Shown: piece by piece, positions 20,352 through 28,741 of the stretch | Numbering within the stretch: position 1 is the first letter of the stretch | Layout of the letters: every line of letters begins with the position of its first letter | Assembly (NCBI RefSeq): GCF_000463015.1 | Contig: NC_022247.1 | Coordinates: forward strand, 4,650,001 to 4,714,000 | From: Variovorax paradoxus B4 | GTDB lineage: Bacteria; Pseudomonadota; Gammaproteobacteria; Burkholderiales; Burkholderiaceae_C | Direction: 5' to 3' | Length of the DNA stretch: 64,000 nucleotides | Notes under the pieces: generated by a model | Seen by the model: the letters and a program-made list of their open reading frames with translations, nothing else | Database searches by the model: none | Told to the model about the DNA's origin: nothing | Program-made: the position numbers and the translations under genes

Positions 20352-21020
20352 ATGACCATTGCATTGCAGAACACCATCGCAGCCTCGCTGGGTGTGCAGC
20401 AGCTCGCCAGCGCATTCAGCCCGGCCTTTTCCCATCTGCGCATTCTTCGCAACCTGATCATCCCGATGCCCGAGGGGAGCCCGGTTCGCACCGCCAGGAT
20501 CGATGCGGTGCTGGTGTGCGAAACCGGCGTCTACCTGTTCGAGATCAAGGCCTGGCGCAATGCCTTCGTCTACCGCAAGAAGTCGGACCAGGCACCGCCG
20601 CGCTGGTTTCTGCGCCTGCAGGGCTGCAGCCGGGCACGCGAGGTGAAGGACCCCGCATGGCAGGGCGGCCGCAAGACCACGCAGCTGCGAAGCCTGCTGT
20701 GCGACGACCTGCGGCTGCAGTATTTCGTGCTGCTGCCCTGCGAAGGCGTCGAACTCGAAGGCGTGATGCCCGCCGCCGTGATCACGCAGCAGGACCTGCC
20801 CTACATTGCGCGCCTGGTGCGCAACAACGGCCGCACCGCGCGCACCTATCCGCTGCTGGATGCCGACGCCATCGACCGCACCGCGCAGCGGCTGCTCGAC
20901 ATCCAGGGCAGCCTTTCGCTCGACGACCACATGCAGAACTGCCGCGAAAGAAGCGAACAGATTTCCACGCGCTGGAACGGCGCGGGCGCCGCTGCGGCCG
21001 CCGGCATCGGACTGCAGTAG
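20352..21020 (+). CDS. NERD-domain (nuclease-related) protein
   Basis: 222 residues. The NERD core is recognisable near residues 35-70: ARIDAVLVCETGVYLFEIKA, where the Asp, the Glu and the Lys of EIK match the D...ExK arrangement of PD-(D/E)XK-like nucleases, followed later by KTTQLRSLL. NERD domains are linked to DNA processing or DNA sensing, but most are uncharacterised. The start at 20352 has AGGAG seven bases upstream. It lies 75 bp upstream of the BamA paralogue on the same strand. Confidence 0.75.
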   Translation: MTIALQNTIAASLGVQQLASAFSPAFSHLRILRNLIIPMPEGSPVRTARIDAVLVCETGVYLFEIKAWRNAFVYRKKSDQAPPRWFLRLQGCSRAREVKDPAWQGGRKTTQLRSLLCDDLRLQYFVLLPCEGVELEGVMPAAVITQQDLPYIARLVRNNGRTARTYPLLDADAIDRTAQRLLDIQGSLSLDDHMQNCRERSEQISTRWNGAGAAAAAGIGLQ

Positions 21021-21094
21021 CGGCGCCTCGGGCACGCCCCCGCGGGACGCAGGGCGTCCCAGATTTCTCCGACTTTGGCAGGGACCATGCGGCG

Positions 21095-23497
21095 ATGAAT
21101 CCTTTCAAGACCGCATCCGCCCTTGCCGCACTGTTCATCTCGACCGCGTGTTTTCCCGCCTGGGCCGCCGATCCGTTCACCGTCAGGGACATCCGGCTGG
21201 AGGGCCTGCAGCGCGTGGAGCCCGGAACGGTCTTTGCCAGGCTCGGCATCAAGGCGGGCGACACCTACAGCGACGACCGCGGCAGCGCGGCCATCCGCTC
21301 GCTGTTCGAGCTCGGCCTCTTCAAGGACGTGCGCATCGACGTCAACGGCAGCGTGCTGGTGGTGATCGTCGAGGAACGCCCTTCGATTGCCGACGTCGAC
21401 TTCGTCGGCACCAAGGAGTTCGACAAGGCCGCGCTCCAGAAGGCGCTGCGCAGCGTGGGCCTGGCCGAGGGCCAGCCCTACGACAAGGCGCTGGTCGACC
21501 GCGCGGAGCAGGAGCTCAAGCGGCAGTACGTCGGCCGCAGCCTCTACAGCGCGCAGGTCATCACCACCGTGACGCCGCTGGAGCGCAACCGGGTCAACCT
21601 GACTTTCACCGTGACCGAAGGCGAGTCCGCGCGCATCAAGGAAGTGCGCGTGGTCGGCAACCAGGCCTTCGGCGAAAGCACCCTGCTCGACCTGTTCGAC
21701 CAGGACAGCGGCGGCTGGCTGAGCTGGTACACCAAGTCGAACCAGTATTCGCGCAGCAAGCTCGACGGCGACCTGGAGACGCTGCGCTCCTTCTACATCA
21801 CGCGCGGCTATCTCGAGTTCCGCATCGACTCCACCCAGGTCGCCATTTCGCCGGACCGGGAGACGCTCACGCTCACGGTCAACATCACCGAAGGGCAGAA
21901 GTTCGCGGTGGCCGGCGTCAAGCTCGCGGGCAACTACCTGGGCCGCGAGGACGAGTTCAAGTCGCTCGTGGCGATCCGCCCTGGCCAGCCCTACAACGGC
22001 GAAGACGTGAGCGCAACCACCAAGGCCTTCACCGACTATTTCGGCACCTTCGGCTATGCCTTCGCACGCGTCAAGGCAGAACCCGAAATCGACCGCGACA
22101 ACAACCGCGTCACGCTGGTGCTGCGGGCGGAGCCCTCGCGGCGCGCCTACGTGCGGCGCCTGAACATCGGAGGCAATGCAAGAACGCGCGACGAAGTCAT
22201 CCGCCGCGAGTTCCGGCAGTACGAGGGCGCCTGGTACGACGGCAACAAGATCAAGCTCTCGCGCGACCGCGTGGACCGCCTCGGCTTCTTCACCGACGTG
22301 AACGTCGAAACCACCGAGGTGCCGGGATCGCCCGACCTGATCGACCTGGCGGTCAACGTGACCGAAAAACCCACCGGTTCGCTGCAGCTCGGCGCAGGCT
22401 ACTCGTCGACCGACAAGGTGTCGCTGAGCTTCGGCATCACGCAGGAGAACGTGTTCGGCACGGGCAACTACCTGGGCCTGCAGGTCAACACGAGCTCGTA
22501 CAACCGCACCATCTCCCTCACCGCCACCGACCCGTACTTCACGCCAAGCGGCATCTCGCGCACCTTCAACGTGTTCCACAACACCACCCGCCCCTACTAC
22601 GAGGCGGACGGCAACTACAAGCTCGCGAGCGACGGCGGCTCGGTGCGCTTCGGGCTGCCGCTCGGGGAGCTGGACACGGTCTACCTGGGCATCGGCGTGG
22701 AGCGCTACAGCTTCACGCCGGGCACCAACGGCGCCTACACGCTGGTCGACGGCTCCTATGTGTACACAGGCACGCCGCAGGCCTACCTCGACTACTTCCA
22801 GTGCACGGGCACCGCGCCGAGCGTGGTGTGCGCATCGAAGAACATGGTGGGCATTCCCGCGACCATCGGCTGGGCGCGCGACGACCGCGACAGTGCGCTG
22901 GTGCCGACCAAGGGCCGACTGCAGAGCGCCAACCTCGAGGTGGGCGTGGGCAGCGAGCTGCGCTACCTGAAGAGCACCTACCAGTACCAGCAGTACTTCG
23001 CGCTTTCCAAGCAATACACGCTGGCGATCAACGGCCAGCTCGGCTATGCCAAGGCGCTGGGCGGCACCGCGTATCCCATCTTCAAGAACTTCTATGCGGG
23101 CGGGCTGGGCTCCATCCGCGGCTTCGAGCAGAACTCGCTCGGGCCGACCGATGCGGTCACGGGCGGTGCGCTCGGCGGCACGCGCAAGGCCATCTTCAAC
23201 ATGGAGTTCAGCACGCCCTTCCCGGGCGCGGGCAACGACCGGTCGCTGCGGCTCTACACCTTCGTCGATGCCGGCAACGTGTTCGCGGAGCGCACCGCGA
23301 GCATGACCGACGCGCAGTGGAAGGCGCAGAACCGCCTGCGCGCATCGGCGGGGGTGGGCATCAGCTGGATTTCTCCGCTCGGCCCGCTGCGCCTGGCCTA
23401 TGCGGTGCCGCTCGTGTACCAGAAGCTCGACGAAGCCAACGGCATTGCGGCGGACCGGACGCAGCGCTTCCAGTTCCAGATCGGCACGTCGTTCTGA
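21095..23497 (+). CDS. bamA: BamA/Omp85 outer-membrane assembly protein, probable paralogue
   Basis: 800 residues: signal peptide (ALFISTACFPAWA), five POTRA domains (about 27-425; FTVRDIRLEGLQRVEPGTVF opens the first) and an Omp85 barrel with the VRGF-type motif as GLGSIRGFEQNS and C-terminal FQFQIGTSF. BamA inserts beta-barrel proteins into the outer membrane. The housekeeping bamA of Burkholderiales normally lies between rseP and the skp/lpxD genes; none of those neighbours is here, so this is likely a second, specialised copy. It is followed after 16 bp by an OmpR-type regulator. Confidence 0.88.
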   Translation: MNPFKTASALAALFISTACFPAWAADPFTVRDIRLEGLQRVEPGTVFARLGIKAGDTYSDDRGSAAIRSLFELGLFKDVRIDVNGSVLVVIVEERPSIADVDFVGTKEFDKAALQKALRSVGLAEGQPYDKALVDRAEQELKRQYVGRSLYSAQVITTVTPLERNRVNLTFTVTEGESARIKEVRVVGNQAFGESTLLDLFDQDSGGWLSWYTKSNQYSRSKLDGDLETLRSFYITRGYLEFRIDSTQVAISPDRETLTLTVNITEGQKFAVAGVKLAGNYLGREDEFKSLVAIRPGQPYNGEDVSATTKAFTDYFGTFGYAFARVKAEPEIDRDNNRVTLVLRAEPSRRAYVRRLNIGGNARTRDEVIRREFRQYEGAWYDGNKIKLSRDRVDRLGFFTDVNVETTEVPGSPDLIDLAVNVTEKPTGSLQLGAGYSSTDKVSLSFGITQENVFGTGNYLGLQVNTSSYNRTISLTATDPYFTPSGISRTFNVFHNTTRPYYEADGNYKLASDGGSVRFGLPLGELDTVYLGIGVERYSFTPGTNGAYTLVDGSYVYTGTPQAYLDYFQCTGTAPSVVCASKNMVGIPATIGWARDDRDSALVPTKGRLQSANLEVGVGSELRYLKSTYQYQQYFALSKQYTLAINGQLGYAKALGGTAYPIFKNFYAGGLGSIRGFEQNSLGPTDAVTGGALGGTRKAIFNMEFSTPFPGAGNDRSLRLYTFVDAGNVFAERTASMTDAQWKAQNRLRASAGVGISWISPLGPLRLAYAVPLVYQKLDEANGIAADRTQRFQFQIGTSF

Positions 23498-23513
23498 AGC
23501 GGAGCACCCATCC

Positions 23514-24194
23514 ATGAGCCGCATCCTGCTGGCCGAAAAAGGCCGCGAGATGGCCGCCGCGCTGCTCGAAGGGCTGCAGCGCGCCGGCCACCACGTGGAG
23601 CACATCGCCGATGGCGCGGCCGCGCTCGACCGCATCCTCACTTCACCGCCGGCCCTCACGCTGCTCGACACCGCGCTGCCGCGCATCGGCGGCCTTCGGG
23701 TGCTGGAGAAGGTCCGCTCGCACAGCGACCATCCGATCATCGTGCTGACGGCCCGCACGCGCGAGGCCGACCGCCTGCGCGGCCTCGACCTGGGCGCCGA
23801 CGACTACGTGTGCAAGCCCTTCTCGCCGCGCGAAGTGGTGGCGCGCGTGAACACGGTGCTGCGCCGGCATGCGCAGCGCCAGCGCATCGCCATGCCCTCG
23901 CCTTCGGTGGCGTTCGGCGGCAGCGCCCGCAGCGTGAAGATCGAGGGGCGGCTGCTCGCGCTCACGGGCCGCGAGTTGAACCTGCTGCAGGCACTCTCCC
24001 GCGAGCCGGGCCGGGTGTTTTCACGCTCGGCGCTGCTCGAAGCCGCGTTCGCCGACGCGCTCGACATCAACGAGCGCGCGGTCGACGGGCACATCAAGAA
24101 CCTGCGCAAGAAGCTCGCCGCCGCATCGCCCTCGCACGACTGGATCCGCTCGATCTACGGTGTCGGCTTCACCTTCGAGGAACGGCCGGCCTGA
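23514..24194 (+). CDS. OmpR-family response regulator with degenerate acidic pocket
   Basis: 226 residues: receiver (1-120) and winged-helix output (about 135-225; HDWIRSIYGVGFTFEE). The aspartate in LTLLDTALPR and the lysine in YVCKPFSPRE are kept, but the Mg-binding acidic pair usual at positions 7-9 is replaced (ILLAEKGREM). Phosphorylation may therefore be weak or unnecessary. It is clearly paralogous to the regulator at 27280 (shared HPIIVLTAR, LGADDYVCKPFSPRE and SHDWIRS). No kinase gene is adjacent; it follows the BamA paralogue by 16 bp. Confidence 0.9.
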   Translation: MSRILLAEKGREMAAALLEGLQRAGHHVEHIADGAAALDRILTSPPALTLLDTALPRIGGLRVLEKVRSHSDHPIIVLTARTREADRLRGLDLGADDYVCKPFSPREVVARVNTVLRRHAQRQRIAMPSPSVAFGGSARSVKIEGRLLALTGRELNLLQALSREPGRVFSRSALLEAAFADALDINERAVDGHIKNLRKKLAAASPSHDWIRSIYGVGFTFEERPA

Positions 24195-24432
24195 GGCCGG
24201 GTGCAAGCGGCGCGCGGCGGCCGGGCCGCGCGGCTGTCGGTGGCCATGATCGGCGCCAGGGTGGAAAGACCGGAACTCCCTGCGCGGGCCTCGTCGGCCG
24301 CGGCGCACCCGCCGCTCGCCGCCACCACGACGCCGATCACCAGGCCGCAAGCGGCCAGCAAACCCAGGAGGCGCTGCGCCAGCATGGGTCCTTGGTCTTC
24401 CGCAGCCTCGGCGCGGGCGTGCCAGACGGCGC

Positions 24433-25263
24433 TCAAGCGCGCCGGGGCACGATGGCCCGTGTACGTGCCTCGCCTTCGGGCGCCGAAGGCTGCGGCGGCC
24501 CTTCCCCAGGACCAGGGAAGCCGCTGGCAGGCGCGTCGCGGTTCGGGCCCGGCCCCGGCGGATGCTCCGCCGCCGGACTGGAAGCCGGGTCGACCACCAG
24601 CGTCAGCGTTGCCACGTAGCGCTGGCGTTCTTCCCGCACCGCGCCGACCACCGTGTGGCCGGCCTTCAATGCGATGCCATCGGTGCTGTTGAGCGTGTCT
24701 CGAAGCCGTGCGCGCTTGTAGCCTGCCACCTGCGCGTAGAGGTATTCGCTCAGCGCATCGGGAAGGAAGAACTGCGAAGTGAGAACCGTGCGTGCTCCGT
24801 TCAGCACCTTGAAGTGGATGTGCGTGGTACGCCCTGCATACCAGCCGGGATAGATGGTGGCAAACGCCACGGCGCCGGTGCGGTCGGCGTGCTGGCTTCC
24901 GCGAAGGAAGGTCCTGCCCTCGAACGAGAGGCTGCGGTCTTCGCCTTGTTCGCCGAAGCCCGAATAGCGGCCTTGCGCATCGCAATGCCACAGGTCCACA
25001 CGCAGGCCGCGCAGCGGCTTGCCGGCCGTGTCGAGCACCGTGAAGCGAACCTCCAGCGGAACGCCAGCGAGGCCTTCCGTGATGTCGGAGCGGAGCTTCG
25101 CGGCGTCGATGTAGTAGGGCCCCTCCGTGGCCTGCGCGGTCAGGGGCAGCGCACGCGCAGCCGCTGCACTGGAGGGCGCCGCGGCGCAAAGCCCTGCCGC
25201 GCCGATGGCGGCCAGCAGGCCGCGGCGCCCAACGGCCCCGGGTTTCCTGTCATGTGTCGTCAT
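24433..25263 (-). CDS. Intradiol ring-cleavage dioxygenase-like secreted protein
   Basis: 276 residues. A twin-arginine-like leader (GRRGLLAAIGAAGLCAAA) precedes an intradiol dioxygenase fold: ATEGPYYIDAAKLRSDI, LRGLRVDLWHCDAQGRYSG, TIYPGWYAGRTTHIHFKV. These carry the non-haem iron ligands expected of the family (Tyr in GPYY and PGWY, His in HIHF). Its exported, stand-alone character is typical of the protocatechuate-dioxygenase-like proteins rather than of true ring-cleavage operon enzymes, so the substrate is unknown. The C-terminal 40 residues are Pro/Gly-rich. Its ATG overlaps the stop of the upstream small membrane protein gene (ATGA). Confidence 0.85.
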   Translation of the reverse strand: MTTHDRKPGAVGRRGLLAAIGAAGLCAAAPSSAAAARALPLTAQATEGPYYIDAAKLRSDITEGLAGVPLEVRFTVLDTAGKPLRGLRVDLWHCDAQGRYSGFGEQGEDRSLSFEGRTFLRGSQHADRTGAVAFATIYPGWYAGRTTHIHFKVLNGARTVLTSQFFLPDALSEYLYAQVAGYKRARLRDTLNSTDGIALKAGHTVVGAVREERQRYVATLTLVVDPASSPAAEHPPGPGPNRDAPASGFPGPGEGPPQPSAPEGEARTRAIVPRRA

Positions 25264-25541
25264 GGCTTCTCTTTTCCTGCCGCGATGCCGATCCCGGCCG
25301 ATCGGGTGGCGCGCGCCTCTGCCCACACGACCAGCAGCGCCCAGACATGGGTCACCGCCCAGAAAAGCGCGGCCAGCAGCAGCAACAGCGTGTCGATGCC
25401 CGGGTCGGACCAGAGTTCTGCCCATGACCACGGTGAAGACGCCGGCGCGCAGTACGCCGGGCTCGCCCATGCGAGCGCGGGGGCAACAAGGGCCTGGAAG
25501 GTCCTCTTCTTCGTTGGGCATCGGTGCGTGAACGGGTTCAT
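25260..25541 (-). CDS. Small membrane protein coupled to the dioxygenase-like gene
   Basis: 93 residues from the ATG at 25541 (an ATG at 25550 adds three). There is a first hydrophobic stretch (ALVAPALAWASPAYCAPA, signal-like) and one clear helix (TLLLLLAALFWAVTHVWALL). Its stop overlaps the dioxygenase-like start by four bases, so the two are translationally coupled. No family recognised; a partner or anchor for the exported enzyme is possible. Confidence 0.65.
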   Translation of the reverse strand: MNPFTHRCPTKKRTFQALVAPALAWASPAYCAPASSPWSWAELWSDPGIDTLLLLLAALFWAVTHVWALLVVWAEARATRSAGIGIAAGKEKP

Positions 25542-25693
25542 GGCACGCATCGTGCGATCCGATTCGGGAGAAATGTGGGAGAGAGGGTTCTCCCAATTTC
25601 CTCCTCGATTCGCGGCCATGATCGGCCGTTTCCCATGACGCCTCCCCGCCCTGAGCGCATGCCGCAGAATGCGGCCATGCATCCCCCGAGCCC

Positions 25694-27283
25694 ATGCCGC
25701 GCCTGACACTTTCCAGGAAGATCTTCCTGGCGCTGGCCGCCTTGCTGATCGTGCTTCTGCTCAGCTTCGCGGGGCTCTCCATCGTTGCGCTGCAACGCGG
25801 CCTCGGCTCCTACGTTGCCGAGATCGAGATCCGGCGCATGGACTGGCTCTCGCAGCTGCTGCTCAAGCACTATGCGGCCAACGGCGACTGGAAGAAGCTG
25901 CAGGGCAACGACGACGCCTGGCATCGCCTGCAGATGGGCCGGCTCGCCGCTGTACTCGATGGCGCAAGCAACGCCGACGAAAGAAAGCTCCCGCCCTGGT
26001 ACGAGAACCGCGGGCCGGGCGGAGGCGGCAATGGGCCCGAAGGAGGTGGCGAGAACGGGTCCCGGCCACCGCCTCCCCCGCCCTCGCCCCAGCTCGAGCT
26101 GCTGCCCAGGCGGTTTGCGCCGCCACCGCCGCTGTGGTTCTTTCCCGATCCGCGCGAGGCCGCCGACTCGATCTACCAGCGCCTGGGCGTGGTCGACGCG
26201 CACGGCGCGCACGTGGTCGGCGCGAAGATCGATCAGGAGAATGCCGCGCGGCTGCCGATCCGGCATGGCCGGTCGGTCGTCGGCTATCTGGTGCTGGCGC
26301 CGATGCAGGGCCTCGAGAGCGAGGCCGATCGCGCCTTTCTCGCACGCCAGTCCGGTGTGATCGCCCTCACCGGCTTGTGCGGGCTGGCCTTTGCCCTGAT
26401 GCTGTCGTGGCTGCTGGCGCGCCGCTGGTTCAGGCCGATCGACGAACTCACGCAGGCGGCGCAGGACGTGGCGCGCGGACGGCTGTCCACGCGCGTGGCC
26501 GTCCGTGGCTCGGACGAATTGGCGCTGCTCGGCAAGACCTTCAACGACATGGCGCAGCGCCTCGACACGGTGGAAGCCTCGCGCCGCGCCTGGCTGGCCG
26601 ATGCCGCGCACGAGCTGCGCACGCCGCTGGCCGCCATGCGCGCAGAAATCGAGGCGCTGCAGGACGGCGTGCGCACCTTCGACGAGCGCACCGCGCTGCG
26701 CCTTCATCGCCAGGTGATCCGGCTCGGCCAGCTGGTGGACGACCTGCGCAGCAGCATGCGCGAGCCGCAGAGCGATCTGCTCACGACGGCCGTGTTCCCG
26801 CTCTCGCTGCTGAAGGAAGCGCTCGACCACACGCGCGACCGCTTCGCCGCGCGCGGAATCACGGTCGAGCGCAGCGCCATCGACCGCGTCTCGGCACAGG
26901 CCCAGCCGATGATCGACGGCGACGCGCACCGGCTGCACCAGGTCTTCATGAATCTGCTGGAGAACACCCTCGCCTACACCGATGCCGGCGGCCAGCTGCG
27001 CATCGGCGCCACGGTCGACGGGGCCTGGACGGGCAACAGCCTGACGCTGCATTTCGACGACAGCGCCCCGGGCGTTCCCGAACCGGAAATGCCGCGCCTG
27101 TTCGACCGGCTGTTCCGCGGCGAGTCGTCGCGCAGCCGCGAACTGGGCGGCTCCGGACTCGGCCTGTCGATCTGCCGCGCGACCATCGAAGCCCATGGCG
27201 GCACCATCGACGCCCAGGCTTCCGAACTCGGCGGACTGCGCGTGACCATCACGCTCCCGCTCTCCAGGACCGCATCGCCATGA
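25694..27283 (+). CDS. Sensor histidine kinase, BaeS-like
   Basis: 529 residues: TM1 (about 10-33), a periplasmic domain with an unusual Gly- then Pro-rich insert (107-148), TM2 (about 220-242), HAMP (RRWFRPIDELTQAAQDVARG), dimerisation helix with H306 in DAAHELRTP, N-box NLLENTLAYT and G-box GGSGLGLSICRA. This is a membrane envelope-stress-type kinase. The stop overlaps the regulator start (ATGA at 27280), so the pair is coupled. The kinase is divergent from the small membrane protein and dioxygenase-like genes, which it may control. The low-complexity periplasmic insert is not usual in BaeS. Confidence 0.93.
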   Translation: MPRLTLSRKIFLALAALLIVLLLSFAGLSIVALQRGLGSYVAEIEIRRMDWLSQLLLKHYAANGDWKKLQGNDDAWHRLQMGRLAAVLDGASNADERKLPPWYENRGPGGGGNGPEGGGENGSRPPPPPPSPQLELLPRRFAPPPPLWFFPDPREAADSIYQRLGVVDAHGAHVVGAKIDQENAARLPIRHGRSVVGYLVLAPMQGLESEADRAFLARQSGVIALTGLCGLAFALMLSWLLARRWFRPIDELTQAAQDVARGRLSTRVAVRGSDELALLGKTFNDMAQRLDTVEASRRAWLADAAHELRTPLAAMRAEIEALQDGVRTFDERTALRLHRQVIRLGQLVDDLRSSMREPQSDLLTTAVFPLSLLKEALDHTRDRFAARGITVERSAIDRVSAQAQPMIDGDAHRLHQVFMNLLENTLAYTDAGGQLRIGATVDGAWTGNSLTLHFDDSAPGVPEPEMPRLFDRLFRGESSRSRELGGSGLGLSICRATIEAHGGTIDAQASELGGLRVTITLPLSRTASP

Positions 27284-27972
27284 CCCGCATCGTCATCGTC
27301 GAGGACGAACTCGACATCGCTTCGGTGGTTCAGGACTACCTGCGCCATGCCGGCTACGAGACCACGCATTTCGCCGATGGCCAGAGCGCGCTCGACCATC
27401 TCATCGCGTCACCGCCCGAGCTCACGCTGCTCGACATCATGCTGCCGCGGCTCGACGGCATCGAGGTGCTGCGCCGCGCGCGGGAACACACCAGCCATCC
27501 CATCATCATGCTCACCGCGCGCATCGAGGAGGTCGACCGCCTGCTCGGCCTGGAGCTGGGTGCCGACGACTATGTCTGCAAGCCCTTCTCCCCGCGCGAA
27601 CTGGTGGCGCGCGTGCGCGCCGTGCTGCGGCGCACCGCACCGCCCGCGGAACGCAGCCAGGCCCTCCAGGGCATGCACGGCCTGATGCTGGACGACGTGC
27701 ATTGGCGGGCATCGCTCGAAGGCACGCCGCTCAATCTCACGCGCCGCGAGTTCGGCCTGCTTCAGGTGCTGTCGCGGCACCCTGGCCGCATCTTCTCGCG
27801 CGCCCGCCTGCTCGAGCTGGCCTACGACGACACCATGGACGTGACGGAGCGCGCCATCGACAGCCACGTCAAGAACCTGCGGCGCAAGCTCGGCGCCGTC
27901 ACGCCCTCGCACGACTGGATCCGCTCCGTCTACGGCGTGGGGTTTGCATGGGAGGCGCCGGGGCAGGGCTGA
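27280..27972 (+). CDS. OmpR-family response regulator, BaeR-like
   Basis: 230 residues. The receiver is intact: acidic residues in IVIVEDELDI, acceptor in LTLLDIMLPR, lysine in YVCKPFSPRE. The C-terminal winged helix includes LTRREFGLLQVLSRHPGRIF and ends HDWIRSVYGVGFAWE. It is the cognate partner of the kinase whose stop it overlaps. It closely resembles the regulator at 23514, suggesting local duplication. Confidence 0.95.
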   Translation: MTRIVIVEDELDIASVVQDYLRHAGYETTHFADGQSALDHLIASPPELTLLDIMLPRLDGIEVLRRAREHTSHPIIMLTARIEEVDRLLGLELGADDYVCKPFSPRELVARVRAVLRRTAPPAERSQALQGMHGLMLDDVHWRASLEGTPLNLTRREFGLLQVLSRHPGRIFSRARLLELAYDDTMDVTERAIDSHVKNLRRKLGAVTPSHDWIRSVYGVGFAWEAPGQG

Positions 27973-28102
27973 GCCTGCATCGGCGCTCTCCCGTCGTTTG
28001 CGATTAGGGGCCGCAGCCCAGCTTCTTTCCTTGCAGGGCCGATACCCGGGAACTAGACTGAATGCGAAGGCACCCGCAGTGCCGGGGGCCAAGGAGTCGG
28101 CC

Positions 28103-28549
28103 ATGTACAAGCGTATTCTCGTCGCCACCGATGGCTCTTCGCTCTCCGAACAGGCGGTCGCCACCGCCATCGATCTTGCCCTGCTGGCCCAGGCGGAACT
28201 GGTGAGCGTCAACGTCGCGCACCTTCAGCCCTACGGCTATTTCGAAGGTTCGATGGTGCTGAACCAGCGCGAGATCGAAGCCTCGCAAGAACAGACGCAG
28301 CAGGCCGCCCAGCGCCTGGTCGATGCGGTCAGGAGCGCCGCCATCGCCAGGGGTGTGCGCAGCGCGCAAGCCATCGTCATGAAGTCGAACCAGGTGGCCG
28401 AAGCCATCATCGCGACAGCCAAGAACCAGGAGTGCGACCTGATCGTGATGGCCTCGCACGGCCGGCGCAGCCTTGCGCGGCTGCTGATGGGCAGCGAGAC
28501 GCTGCATGTGCTGACCCACTCGCACATTCCGGTGCTGGTGCTGCGATAG
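28103..28549 (+). CDS. Universal stress protein (UspA family)
   Basis: 148 residues: MYKRILVATDGSSLSEQAV at the N-terminus and the ATP-binding C-terminal signature DLIVMASHGRRSLARLLMGS, ending HIPVLVLR. Cytoplasmic, single domain, of usual length, ATP-binding type. AAGGAG lies eight bases before the ATG at 28103. Monocistronic. Confidence 0.95.
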   Translation: MYKRILVATDGSSLSEQAVATAIDLALLAQAELVSVNVAHLQPYGYFEGSMVLNQREIEASQEQTQQAAQRLVDAVRSAAIARGVRSAQAIVMKSNQVAEAIIATAKNQECDLIVMASHGRRSLARLLMGSETLHVLTHSHIPVLVLR

Positions 28550-28741
28550 AAGCCCCGACTGAATTGCGCTCGAAGTGAAATTTTTCACGATCGGGCGCCG
28601 GCGTTGCCCGCCCCTCGTGAACGCGTCGCTCTCAGGGCGAATCACTCTCCTGCTGCCTCATTCGCATCTCGCGCAGAGCTGCGGAAGGTACAGTGCCCGG
28701 CAATGGCTGCATTGCGCAAGGGCCGTCTCAAGGGAGTGAAA

